NCBI GenBank assembly: GCA_005882445.1
Contig: VBAN01000301.1
Location: 1-7,155 of the forward strand
DNA length: 7,155 bases
Direction: 5' to 3'
From: Candidatus Segetimicrobium genomatis
GTDB lineage: Bacteria; Sysuimicrobiota; Sysuimicrobiia; Sysuimicrobiales; Segetimicrobiaceae
Shown: one piece after another, positions 1-4,933 of the stretch
How the letters are laid out: each line of letters starts with the position of its first letter
Numbering within the stretch: position 1 is the first letter of the stretch
Translations under genes and position numbers: made by a program
The notes under the pieces: generated by a model
Seen by the model: only the letters and a program-made list of their open reading frames with translations
Databases searched by the model: none
Told to the model about the DNA's origin: nothing

Positions 1-1
1 T

Positions 2-1360
2 CTGACCCCGGTCGAACAACAAGCGCTCGAGCACGTGTGGATCCACACCGCGCGCTGGCTCGACCTGGCCGAACGCGACGGGCTGCGCGTCATTATCCGC
101 GGCGAGGGATGCCGGCTGATCGATGCGCAGGGCCGGACGTATCTGGACGGCATCTCGGGGCTCTATCTGGTGAACGTGGGTCACGGGCGCGCGGAGATCG
201 GCGAGGCGATGGCGCGCCAGGCCCGTGAACTGGCGTACGCGTCCAGCGCCACGTACACCAGCCTGCCCGCGGTCCAGCTCGCCGACGTGCTCTCCGGGAT
301 CACGCCGGGCGACCTGAACCGGATCTTCCTCTGTTCGGGCGGCTCCGAAGCGGTGGAGAGCGCCATGAAGATCGCCAAGCAGATCCAGGTCATGCGCGGG
401 TTCCCCAAGCGGTACAAGGTGATCGCCCGGCTGGGCGGCTACCACGGGTCGACGTTCGGGGCGATGAGCATCACCTCCTCACGGAACGAGGCCTACTTCG
501 GACCGTTCATGCCGGGGGTCAGCTTTGTGCCGTCCCCGAATCGCTACCGGCCGCACTTCGGATTGCAGGGGGAAGCGGAAGACCTGCGGTGCGCGGACGC
601 CGTCGAACATGAGATTGTCGCGCAGGGGCCGGAGTACGTCGCGGCGGTGATCGGCGAGCCGGTCTCGGTGTCCAACAGCAATCACGTGCCGTCCCCGAAG
701 TACTGGAAGCGGCTCCGGGAGATCTGCGACAAGCATGGGGTCCTGCTGATCATGGACGAGGTGATCAACGGGTTCGGCCGGACGGGCCGGATGTTCGCCG
801 CGGAGCATTTCGGGGTGGTGCCGGATCTGATGACCATGGCCAAGGGACTCTCGTCCGGGTACGCGCCGATCGCCGCGGTGGCGGTCAGCGATCGGGCATT
901 CGAGGAATTCAAGCGGAACGATGTCGGGCTCGCCCACCTGCTGACCTTTGGCGGCCAGGCCGTCGCCTGCGCCGCGGCCTTGAAGAACATCGAAATCTTG
1001 AAGCGGGAAAACCTGGCGCAGCGAAGCGCGGAGCAGGGGGACTACCTGATGCGGCGCCTGGAGTCCCTGCGTGCGCACCCGACCGTCGGCGATGTCCGCG
1101 GCCTGGGCCTGCTTTGCGCCGTGGAGCTCGTGCAAGACAAGCAGACCAAAGAGCCGTTTGGGTGGGGTCCGGCCGCCGCGAATCACCCGTTCAGCCGCCG
1201 GCTCATGGCGTTGATGACGGAACGCGGACTGCTCAGCCGCGTCTTCATGTCGATCCAGGTCGCCCCGCCCCTGGTGGTGTCGAAAGAGGAGATCGATCGC
1301 ATCGTCTCGATTCTCGACGAGAGCCTGGCGGTGGCGGAGCGGGAGTTCGAATTCGCCTAG
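2..1360 (+). CDS. Class III PLP-dependent aminotransferase (omega-amino acid type), 5'-truncated by window edge
   Basis: Fold-type I, pyridoxal-phosphate aminotransferase moving an amino group, usually between an omega-amino acid or amine and a 2-oxo acid, in the cytoplasm. The frame is open from base 2 and the residues before the GTG at 35 (LTPVEQQALEH) match the usual N-terminus of the family, so the true start is probably left of the window; GTG 35 is the first in-window start. Counting that GTG as residue 1 (441 aa): SGGSE phosphate-binding loop at 101-105, GGYHG at 134-138 with the aromatic residue that stacks on PLP, MDEV at 240-243 with Asp241 for the pyridine nitrogen, and MAKG with Schiff-base Lys270, followed by TFGGQ near 304. 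The C-terminal small domain is complete and ends at TAG 1358-1360. All cofactor residues are present, so it should be active. The substrate (beta-alanine, taurine, GABA or another amine) cannot be assigned from motifs. Class is certain, substrate open. Confidence 0.93.
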   Translation: MTPVEQQALEHVWIHTARWLDLAERDGLRVIIRGEGCRLIDAQGRTYLDGISGLYLVNVGHGRAEIGEAMARQARELAYASSATYTSLPAVQLADVLSGITPGDLNRIFLCSGGSEAVESAMKIAKQIQVMRGFPKRYKVIARLGGYHGSTFGAMSITSSRNEAYFGPFMPGVSFVPSPNRYRPHFGLQGEAEDLRCADAVEHEIVAQGPEYVAAVIGEPVSVSNSNHVPSPKYWKRLREICDKHGVLLIMDEVINGFGRTGRMFAAEHFGVVPDLMTMAKGLSSGYAPIAAVAVSDRAFEEFKRNDVGLAHLLTFGGQAVACAAALKNIEILKRENLAQRSAEQGDYLMRRLESLRAHPTVGDVRGLGLLCAVELVQDKQTKEPFGWGPAAANHPFSRRLMALMTERGLLSRVFMSIQVAPPLVVSKEEIDRIVSILDESLAVAEREFEFA

Positions 1361-1373
1361 GCAAGAGAAACGC

Positions 1374-1403
1374 GAAGGGGTTGCCCGTGAGGACAACCCC
1401 TTC
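1374..1403. terminator. Hairpin between convergent genes, probable bidirectional terminator
   Basis: A perfect 10-bp inverted repeat, GAAGGGGTTG (1374-1383) and CAACCCCTTC (1394-1403), encloses a 10-nt loop. It begins 14 nt after the aminotransferase stop and lies 27 nt beyond the stop of the minus-strand gene. On the minus strand the stem is followed by GCGTTTCTCTT, a moderately T-rich tail. On the plus strand the tail is CGTCCCCTTCC, which is poor. It therefore fits best as the terminator of the minus-strand HAF-repeat gene and may also help stop the aminotransferase transcript. Confidence 0.6.
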
Positions 1404-1429
1404 CGTCCCCTTCCGCTGCGTCGTTCCGG

Positions 1430-2611
1430 CTAGTGCGAGCCGCCTTCCCCGTTCTCGTTGTTGTCGTTGTCGCGGTGCTGGTTCTTGTCGTTATCGTCGC
1501 CGCGCCCGGTGCGCCCCGTGGCGGTGGTGCTGGTCGCGGCGATGATTGCAAAGCCGTGGTACTTGGCTGTGGCGCTGTTGTACACTTCTCCCACGACGTC
1601 ACCGTTCTCGTTGACCCCGTAGGCGAACACGATGTTGCCCGTCCCCAGGGTGATCATCTTGAAGGTCGTCCCCTGAGCCTGGAAGGCATCGTACTGGAAG
1701 GCTGAATCCAGGTAGTATCCCACCATCACGCCGAGGCTGTTGGTGCCGTAGAGCTGGGTCGTCCCGGCGATCGGGGCAGGGACCAGGGTGCTGGGCGTAT
1801 CAACCGTGCTGAGGACTCCCGAGCGCTGCGCGAACCCGTGCGACCCGCCGTTCTGGTCGAAGAAGTATCCGACGACCCCGTCGGTGCGGTCGACCGCGTT
1901 GAGGATGGTATCGGTCGCGCTGGTGGCATCCACCGCGCTGTACCCCGTGGTGAGGTCGGTCCCCTTATGCATGAAGCCGTGGATGTGGCCCTTCCCCCCG
2001 TAGGTTCCCGCGATCGTGCCGTCGTTGGCGATCCCGTTGGGCGAGATGCAGCAGTCGGCGCCCGGAACGTTGATCACGAGATAGCCCTGCGTGTAGTCGG
2101 TCCCATGATGCAGGAAGCCGTGCGTCATGCCCGTGTTGTCCTCGTAAATCCCCACGATGTCGCCGAGGTCGTTGATTCCCTGGACGTAGGTGAGAATGGA
2201 CCCGGGAACGTCGACCGTGGTGAAGCCCGTGGTGTAGCTGGTGCCCTGATGGAGGAAGCCGTGGTAGGCTGCGCTGGCGGTCGTGTCCTGATAGAATCCC
2301 ACGATGGCGTCGGCGCTGTTGATGCCCATGGCCCACGTCAGTGCCGCGCCGGGGACGTCAAACGTCACGGTCACGGCAACCCCGGTCGTGCCGCCCCCGG
2401 TCGAGACCGTCGGGCACTTCACGGGGCGGTTGTTCTGCTTGCAGACCTTGTACCTGTTTTGGGACCCACTGTCGTCCCGATCCCGGTCCGCAGAGAGACT
2501 CCAGTTGTTGTGATCCGAGGTGCTCGGCCGAGCCGCCGGGGTAACCACCAGCATGAAGCTCAGCATGATACTGAGGAAGATGACTCCGACGAACATCTTG
2601 CGCTGTCGCAT
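1430..2611 (-). CDS. Exported HAF-repeat (beta-propeller-like) protein with charged low-complexity tail
   Basis: 393 aa, function unknown. The N-terminus has a basic start (MRQRK) and a hydrophobic stretch at about 7-25 ending TPAARP, which reads as a signal peptide or anchor, so the protein is probably exported. A charged D/R-rich linker with two cysteines (Cys57, Cys66) follows. Residues 83-356 hold six imperfect repeats of about 40-45 aa with the pattern GINxxGDIVGxYxDxxGxxHGFLhxG, each often preceded by a VDVPG-like strand. The clearest copies are at 96-123, 146-170, 193-217, 240-265, 290-314 and 332-356. This matches the HAF-repeat family seen in many environmental bacteria, and six units could close a six-bladed propeller (inference). 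Residues about 367-393 form an Asp/Asn/Gly-rich hydrophilic tail. The ATG at 2611 has a strong upstream GGGGGG (2619-2624 on the opposite strand) at 7 nt. It is convergent with the aminotransferase and divergent from the MerR-type gene. Confidence 0.88.
   Translation of the reverse strand: MRQRKMFVGVIFLSIMLSFMLVVTPAARPSTSDHNNWSLSADRDRDDSGSQNRYKVCKQNNRPVKCPTVSTGGGTTGVAVTVTFDVPGAALTWAMGINSADAIVGFYQDTTASAAYHGFLHQGTSYTTGFTTVDVPGSILTYVQGINDLGDIVGIYEDNTGMTHGFLHHGTDYTQGYLVINVPGADCCISPNGIANDGTIAGTYGGKGHIHGFMHKGTDLTTGYSAVDATSATDTILNAVDRTDGVVGYFFDQNGGSHGFAQRSGVLSTVDTPSTLVPAPIAGTTQLYGTNSLGVMVGYYLDSAFQYDAFQAQGTTFKMITLGTGNIVFAYGVNENGDVVGEVYNSATAKYHGFAIIAATSTTATGRTGRGDDNDKNQHRDNDNNENGEGGSH
1544..2365 (-). 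repeat. Six tandem HAF-type protein repeats
   Basis: Coding repeats inside the exported protein, residues 83-356. Each unit carries a hydrophobic strand, an IN/VN turn, a [DGV]-[IV]-V-G-x-Y strand, a D/N-rich turn and an HGF[LM] or equivalent strand. Units 5 and 6 are the most divergent: unit 5 has YDAF in place of HGF. The similarity is at protein level; no long identical DNA copies are visible. Confidence 0.8.
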
Positions 2612-2855
2612 CTCACTACCCCCCTAAGATTGCGCGGCCTCGTCTGCTCTCTTGGTCGGCCGCGCGCCCTTTCCGTCTGCCACGTCCACCCTTCTGTTTA
2701 CGCTCCGGGCTCGTACGAAACCCGGCCCTGCCGCTTTGGTCTTGTCCTCCGCTTGCATTCTTCATGATGCCCCCGATACAAGTCCGGCAGTCGTCCGCGG
2801 GGCCAAAATCCACCGTTCGGCACGCCTCAGTCATCCATTTGATTACGTGGAGGCC

Positions 2856-2871
2856 GGAAAACTTCCAGGAA
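2856..2871. repeat. Overlapping GGAA/TTCC palindromes, possible operator
   Basis: GGAA (2856-2859), TTCC (2863-2866) and GGAA (2868-2871) alternate. They form TTCC-A-GGAA (a perfect 9-bp palindrome) and GGAA-N3-TTCC sharing the middle half-site. The array lies in the middle of the divergent intergenic region, about 95 nt upstream of the MerR-type start. It could be a protein-binding site for either divergent gene, but four-base half-sites can arise by chance. Confidence 0.25.
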
Positions 2872-2928
2872 AGCTCCTGAGAGATGCGCTTCAGACGGGG
2901 GAAGACGTGACTAGAGATCCGCCGGGCG

Positions 2929-2963
2929 GGGTATCCACCCAGAGCAAGGGACCCTGGATACCC
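2929..2963. promoter_or_regulatory. 9-bp inverted repeat abutting the MerR-type start codon (operator or translational hairpin)
   Basis: GGGTATCCA (2929-2937) and its exact reverse complement TGGATACCC (2955-2963) are separated by 17 nt, and the right arm ends one base before the ATG at 2965. The loop carries AAGGGA (2946-2951), the only Shine-Dalgarno-like sequence for this gene. Two readings fit. It may be an operator for the encoded regulator acting on its own gene. Or it may be an RNA hairpin holding the ribosome-binding region in its loop and the start codon at its foot. A 9-bp exact match placed this precisely is unlikely to be accidental, but function is inferred. Confidence 0.5.
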
Positions 2964-2964
2964 T

Positions 2965-3246
2965 ATGAAGGCACCCGAGGATTTGCCAATCTATCCGATC
3001 CGCACGGCGGCCGCGCTGACAGGCGTTCCCGCACGGCGGATTCGCAGTTGGGAGGTCGAATACCGGCTGCTCAGTCCGGCGCGCACCAGGGGCGGACACC
3101 GGCTGTACTCGAGCCGCGACATCGCGCTGATCCGGCGGATCCGTCACCTGATGGAGACGGAGAGCGTGCCCCCTCGGGGGATCAAGGCCCGGCTGGAGGG
3201 TCAGTCAGGCGCGCGTGTCGAAGCGAAGGCCCCCGGTTCGGTGTAG
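2965..3246 (+). CDS. Stand-alone MerR-type winged-helix DNA-binding protein (no effector domain)
   Basis: 93 aa, predicted cytoplasmic transcription regulator. Residues 9-78 make a complete MerR DNA-binding domain: helix-turn-helix at about 12-31 (IRTAAALTGVPARRIRSWE), wing with RTRGGHRLYS at 40-49, then RDIALIRRI and a further helix to about 78. The WE...RTxGGHRLYS pattern resembles the DNA-binding domains of the MlrA/CarH/LitR branch, but the C-terminal ligand-binding domain of those proteins is absent and nothing resembling it follows the stop. Small single-domain MerR-like proteins of this kind (for example BldC) are known. The ATG at 2965 is the only usable start: the frame is closed by TGA at 2908-2910 and has no ATG, GTG or TTG between. 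The ribosome site AAGGGA is weak and far (13 nt). The inverted repeat next to the start suggests autoregulation. Targets are unknown; the divergent HAF-repeat gene is one candidate. Confidence 0.85.
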   Translation: MKAPEDLPIYPIRTAAALTGVPARRIRSWEVEYRLLSPARTRGGHRLYSSRDIALIRRIRHLMETESVPPRGIKARLEGQSGARVEAKAPGSV

Positions 3247-3271
3247 CGTGGCAACGCAGGGTTCCGCGGAG

Positions 3272-3343
3272 CTATCGCAAGACCATGTGGCCGGTCGCCC
3301 ACAAGATCAGTCCCGCGAGCAGCAAGAAAATCCCCAAGTCCAC
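3272..3343 (-). CDS. 23-residue single-pass membrane microprotein
   Basis: Reading the minus strand, GTG at 3343-3341 opens a 23-codon frame ending at TAG (3274-3272). The peptide begins MDLGIFLLLAGLILW, followed by ATGH and ending MVLR: a short acidic N-terminus, one hydrophobic segment (about residues 3-17, ending in Trp) and a basic C-terminal residue. Support for translation: a consensus AAAGGAG (3351-3357 on the opposite strand) exactly 7 nt before the start, and 20 of 23 codons ending in G or C, as in neighbouring genes. The plus-strand reading of this segment has no such site. A TATAGA element at 3388-3383 (minus strand) could be a -10 box with a 5' leader of about 30 nt, but the -35 region is poor. 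The gene is convergent with the MerR-type gene, 25 nt apart. I do not recognise the family. Membrane microproteins of this size often act as subunits or modulators of larger membrane proteins, but no partner is nearby. Confidence 0.6.
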   Translation of the reverse strand: MDLGIFLLLAGLILWATGHMVLR

Positions 3344-3350
3344 GGTATGG

Positions 3351-3357
3351 CTCCTTT
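3351..3357 (-). promoter_or_regulatory. Consensus Shine-Dalgarno site of the 23-residue microprotein
   Basis: AAAGGAG on the minus strand, 7 nt before the GTG at 3343. Its quality and spacing are the main reason for accepting this very short frame as a gene. Confidence 0.6.
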
Positions 3358-3436
3358 CGCCAGAGGACGGGTCATCACAGCATCTATAATTGTCCTCATG
3401 ACCGGGGAGTCCTTCCCGAGCGCCTGACCCCCAAGG

Positions 3437-3466
3437 ATCGGGCCAGGACCCCGGGGCCGGCCCGAT
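3437..3466. terminator. Hairpin downstream of the 69-residue gene, possible terminator without U-tract
   Basis: ATCGGGCC (3437-3444) and GGCCCGAT (3459-3466) form a perfect 8-bp stem. The loop is 14 nt and contains a further CCCCGGGG palindrome (3449-3456). It begins 14 nt beyond the minus-strand stop at 3481. No T-run follows on either strand, so it would be an atypical terminator. A protein-binding palindrome is the alternative. Confidence 0.35.
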
Positions 3467-3480
3467 GGAGAATCCTGCGG

Positions 3481-3690
3481 TCAGGCTCGGACGGCCGCCT
3501 TTCGAACGCGCTTCTTGGGGCGGGTCTCGCTCTCGAGCATTGACTCGGCAATCCAGATCGAGAGCAGCACGTCCAGCGATGTCATCGTCTTCGGGACGCC
3601 CTCCCGGGGAATGCCCTCGTGCTTCGGTCTGGCGGTCTTCCGAATCGTGACCGGACCCGCCGAGTACGAGTAGTGCCTCATGACTCCCAC
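3481..3690 (-). CDS. Hypothetical small protein, 69 aa, basic C-terminus
   Basis: No family recognised. The start is taken at GTG 3690: a GGAG-AAGG purine run ends close before it (GGAG 8 nt upstream), whereas the in-frame ATG at 3681 has no well-spaced site. About 84% of codons end in G or C, matching neighbouring genes and far above what a chance frame would show, which argues that this strand is the coding one. The N-terminal third is polar with Tyr, Arg and Pro (MRHYSYSAGPVTIRK). A compact, probably helical segment follows at about 35-55 (MTSLDVLLSIWIAESMLES). The C-terminus is strongly basic (RPKKRVRKAAVRA). No signal peptide or membrane segment is apparent. The layout, a short amphipathic helix plus basic tail, would suit a small protein binding nucleic acid or a partner, but this is only a description. 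It stands alone, with a hairpin beyond its 3' end. Confidence 0.62.
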   Translation of the reverse strand: MGVMRHYSYSAGPVTIRKTARPKHEGIPREGVPKTMTSLDVLLSIWIAESMLESETRPKKRVRKAAVRA

Positions 3691-3886
3691 CCGCCCTTCT
3701 CCCGGCGTGTCTCGGGCCCTCTGCGGCGCCGACCGACCCGCATCGAGTAACGATCAGGGAGAGGTTGCACGCGCGCGCAGGAGTTTACCTCCTCCCTTTG
3801 GCTGGTTTTCGACAACAGTTCGAATGAACAGCGCCGCCGGCCGCGGTGTTGGGGGAGGTCGCAGGACGAACGCTGCAGACTCGGGG

Positions 3887-3912
3887 GCCACCCCCCGCGC
3901 GGGGCGGCTTTT
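3887..3912 (+). terminator. Terminator-like hairpin with T4 tail, no obvious upstream gene
   Basis: GCC-A-CCCC (3887-3894) pairs with GGGG-C-GGC (3901-3908) around a CCGCGC loop, with a single A/C mismatch, and TTTT (3909-3912) follows at once. This is the form of a plus-strand intrinsic terminator. The nearest plus-strand coding region upstream is the MerR-type gene ending 640 nt earlier, so the hairpin may end an unrecognised transcript, act as an attenuator, or insulate the downstream cluster from read-through. Confidence 0.45.
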
Positions 3913-3931
3913 GATCATTTGATGTTGCAAA

Positions 3932-3949
3932 ATCGTTCACGTGACCGAT
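3932..3949. promoter_or_regulatory. 18-bp near-perfect palindrome, probable operator of the downstream cluster
   Basis: ATCGTTCACGTGACCGAT is an inverted repeat over 18 bp with one mismatched pair (T/C at position 5 of each arm) and a perfect TCACGTGA core. It sits in an AT-richer pocket 38 nt upstream of the microprotein start at 3988. A weak promoter-like pair, TTGCAA (3925-3930) and GATAGC (3947-3952) with a 16-nt spacer, flanks and overlaps it, which is where a repressor would sit. GTGACC, its right half, recurs inverted as GGTCAC at 4155-4160 just upstream of the first SDR. The palindrome is directly seen; its role is inferred. Confidence 0.5.
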
Positions 3950-3987
3950 AGCGGACCGGTGCCGCGGCGGTGCATGATTGGACGGTG

Positions 3988-4086
3988 ATGGACCGCAAGA
4001 TCTTCCGGGTGTTCACCCACATGGTCCTGTTTCTGCTGTCCCTGCTCACGGGCATGCTCCTTCCGCCTACGTTCGCCGGCCGCTAG
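3988..4086 (+). CDS. 32-residue membrane or exported microprotein
   Basis: ATG at 3988 opens a 32-codon frame ending at TAG 4084-4086; an in-frame GTG lies directly before it. The peptide has a basic N-terminus (MDRKIFRVF), a hydrophobic core at about 12-25 (MVLFLLSLLTGMLL) and ends PPTFAGR. That is either a single transmembrane segment with the N-terminus inside or a signal-peptide-like sequence with almost no mature part. 29 of 32 codons end in G or C, matching local genes. The ribosome site is only a GGA at 5 nt, so translation is less certain than for the minus-strand microprotein. It lies 97 nt upstream of the first SDR, in the same direction and downstream of the palindrome at 3932-3949, so it could be the first gene of that transcript or a leader peptide. 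No family recognised. Confidence 0.5.
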   Translation: MDRKIFRVFTHMVLFLLSLLTGMLLPPTFAGR

Positions 4087-4093
4087 GCGGCCG
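4077..4093 (+). repeat. 7-bp inverted repeat centred on the microprotein stop codon
   Basis: CGGCCGC (4077-4083) and GCGGCCG (4087-4093) flank the TAG stop codon exactly, giving a GC-only 7-bp stem with a 3-nt loop. No T-run follows, so it is not a standard terminator. It could slow ribosomes or RNA polymerase, or protect a 3' end. Confidence 0.4.
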
Positions 4094-4108
4094 TCCGCCT
4101 TCCAAGGA

Positions 4109-4123
4109 CTTTCCTAAGGAAAG
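4109..4123. repeat. Short palindrome CTTTCC-TAA-GGAAAG
   Basis: CTTTCC (4109-4114) and GGAAAG (4118-4123) flank TAA; the central T and last A can also pair, leaving one unpaired base. CTTCC upstream and GGAAG downstream could extend it with a bulge. It lies in the gap between the microprotein and the first SDR. Possible operator or small RNA stem; role unknown. Confidence 0.3.
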
Positions 4124-4154
4124 GAAGTGGTCCGCGCCATCCCGTAACCCCCCT

Positions 4155-4170
4155 GGTCACAGTGTTGACC
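4155..4170. promoter_or_regulatory. GGTCA-N6-TGACC inverted repeat just upstream of the first SDR
   Basis: GGTCA (4155-4159) and TGACC (4166-4170) are exact inverted half-sites six bases apart, ending 3 nt before the ribosome site of the SDR at 4184. The left half with its next base, GGTCAC, is the complement of GTGACC in the palindrome at 3941-3946, so one regulator could bind both. The site is short and may be chance. Confidence 0.3.
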
Positions 4171-4173
4171 ATT

Positions 4174-4178
4174 GGAGG
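4174..4178 (+). promoter_or_regulatory. Shine-Dalgarno GGAGG that fixes the first SDR start
   Basis: GGAGG lies 5 nt before ATG 4184. It overlaps the codons that would follow a TTG start at 4172, so the TTG is excluded as the initiator. Confidence 0.8.
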
Positions 4179-4183
4179 GCGCC

Positions 4184-4933
4184 ATGGATCTCCACGGGGG
4201 CGTCGCGGTGGTGACGGGGGGCACCGGAGGATTGGGGCGCCGGATTTTACAGAAGCTGGTCCGGGCCGGCGCCCACGCGGCCGTGTGCTATCGCGAGCGT
4301 CGGGACGAGGCCGAGACCGTGGCCCGCGACCTGGAGCGACTCGGGGGCCGCGCGGCGCCGTTTCAGGTGGACGTCGGGTCCCCGGAGTCTACGCGCAGCC
4401 TGATGGCCGATGTGGTCCGGATGTTCGGCCGCATCGACATCCTCGTCAACGACGCGGCCTACAATAAATGGATCCCGTACCATCAGCTGGACGACCTGCG
4501 GGTGGAAGACTGGAACCAGATCCTGACGGTCAACCTGACCGGGCCGTTTCTCTGCATCAAGGCCGCCGCGCCGCTGATGAAGCAGCAGGGCGGGGGGCGG
4601 ATCGTCAACGTGTCCTCGGTCGCGGGCCTCAGCCCGACCGGGTCGTCCATTGCCTACGCCGTCTCCAAGGCCGGACTGAACCACCTGACGAAGTGCATGG
4701 CCGTGGCGCTCGCCCCGGAGATTCTCGTCAACTGCGTCGCGCCCGGATTCATGGAGGGCACGCGCATGAGCGAGAACCTGTCTGCGGAATACCGCCGGCG
4801 GGCCAAGCAGGGAGCCCTGCTGCAGCGCGAGACCGATAAGGATGACGTTGCCTCGCTCGTGGTCGAGTTCTGCCGGACGGACAGCGTGACGGGACAGACG
4901 CTCGTGGTCGACGCCGGGCGCGTCTTCCACTAA
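4184..4933 (+). CDS. Short-chain dehydrogenase/reductase (classical SDR), complete
   Basis: 249 aa, NAD(P)-dependent oxidoreductase of the classical SDR family, usually interconverting a secondary alcohol and a ketone; cytoplasmic. Seen in order: Rossmann strand and TGGTGGLG cofactor motif (residues 11-18), DV at 63-64 after the third strand, NDAA at 89-92 (variant of NNAG), catalytic Asn117 in VNLTG, Ser145 in VNVSSVAG, and Tyr158/Lys162 in YAVSK, then APGF at 186-189 and the conserved C-terminal VVDAG. The full Asn-Ser-Tyr-Lys tetrad is intact and length is normal, so it should be active. Residues after the second strand (YRERRDE) carry Arg rather than an acidic residue, which leans towards NADP(H), but this is only a guide. 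The start is set by the GGAGG at 4174. It is probably the first enzyme of the SDR-SDR-M24-SDR run. Substrate unknown; it resembles 3-oxoacyl-ACP reductase-like and glucose dehydrogenase-like SDRs, which motifs cannot separate. Confidence 0.93.
   Translation: MDLHGGVAVVTGGTGGLGRRILQKLVRAGAHAAVCYRERRDEAETVARDLERLGGRAAPFQVDVGSPESTRSLMADVVRMFGRIDILVNDAAYNKWIPYHQLDDLRVEDWNQILTVNLTGPFLCIKAAAPLMKQQGGGRIVNVSSVAGLSPTGSSIAYAVSKAGLNHLTKCMAVALAPEILVNCVAPGFMEGTRMSENLSAEYRRRAKQGALLQRETDKDDVASLVVEFCRTDSVTGQTLVVDAGRVFH

Larger units (their letters stand above)
2612..2964. other. Divergent intergenic region with inverted repeats, promoters presumed but not identified
   Basis: 353 nt between the divergently transcribed HAF-repeat gene and the MerR-type gene, so it should hold both promoters. 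I could not find a convincing -35/-10 pair for either. It contains CCGGG-N11-CCCGG at 2705-2725 with a TCGTACGA palindrome inside (2711-2718), a cluster of overlapping GGAA/TTCC palindromes at 2856-2871, and the strong inverted repeat at 2929-2963 next to the MerR start. A 49-codon minus-strand reading frame (2616-2765) lies here but has unsuitable codon usage and was not accepted as a gene. Confidence 0.5.
3691..3987. other. Intergenic region with structured elements, no confident gene
   Basis: 297 nt between the minus-strand 69-residue gene and the plus-strand microprotein. In order it holds: possible alternative stems at 3756-3797 (AGGGAG pairing with CTCCCT, competing with AGGAG-TTTAC-CTCCT at 3779-3793); a short GTTC-N4-GAAC inverted repeat in the AT-richer stretch before 3835; a terminator-like hairpin at 3887-3912; and the 18-bp palindrome at 3932-3949. 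No reading frame here has both a ribosome site and suitable codon usage, and I did not recognise a known riboswitch or RNA class. Confidence 0.45.

Noticed and set aside
479..1396. 305-codon minus-strand frame opposite the aminotransferase
   Set aside because: Antisense shadow of a gene with all aminotransferase motifs; the product is low-complexity and has no recognisable domain.
2616..2765. 49-codon minus-strand frame (MKNASGG...) ending in the ribosome site of the HAF-repeat gene
   Set aside because: It has a GGGGG run before its ATG and a suggestive position, but only about 58% of its codons end in G or C against about 85-90% for accepted genes, and the product is a simple Gly/Arg-rich sequence. 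Possibly a chance frame in the leader.
1838..2767. 309-codon plus-strand frame opposite the HAF-repeat gene
   Set aside because: Antisense shadow; the repeats seen in it are only the reverse reading of the HAF repeats.
2652..3389. 245-codon plus-strand frame across the MerR-type gene
   Set aside because: It overlaps the well-supported MerR-type gene in another frame, and its product is a Pro/Arg/Ser-rich sequence with no recognisable domain.
3385..3390. TATAAT on the plus strand
   Set aside because: A perfect -10 hexamer, but there is no -35-like sequence 16-18 nt upstream and no plus-strand gene for about 600 nt downstream.
3465..3650. 61-codon plus-strand frame
   Set aside because: Arg/Ser-rich product overlapping the better supported 69-residue minus-strand gene; no ribosome site.
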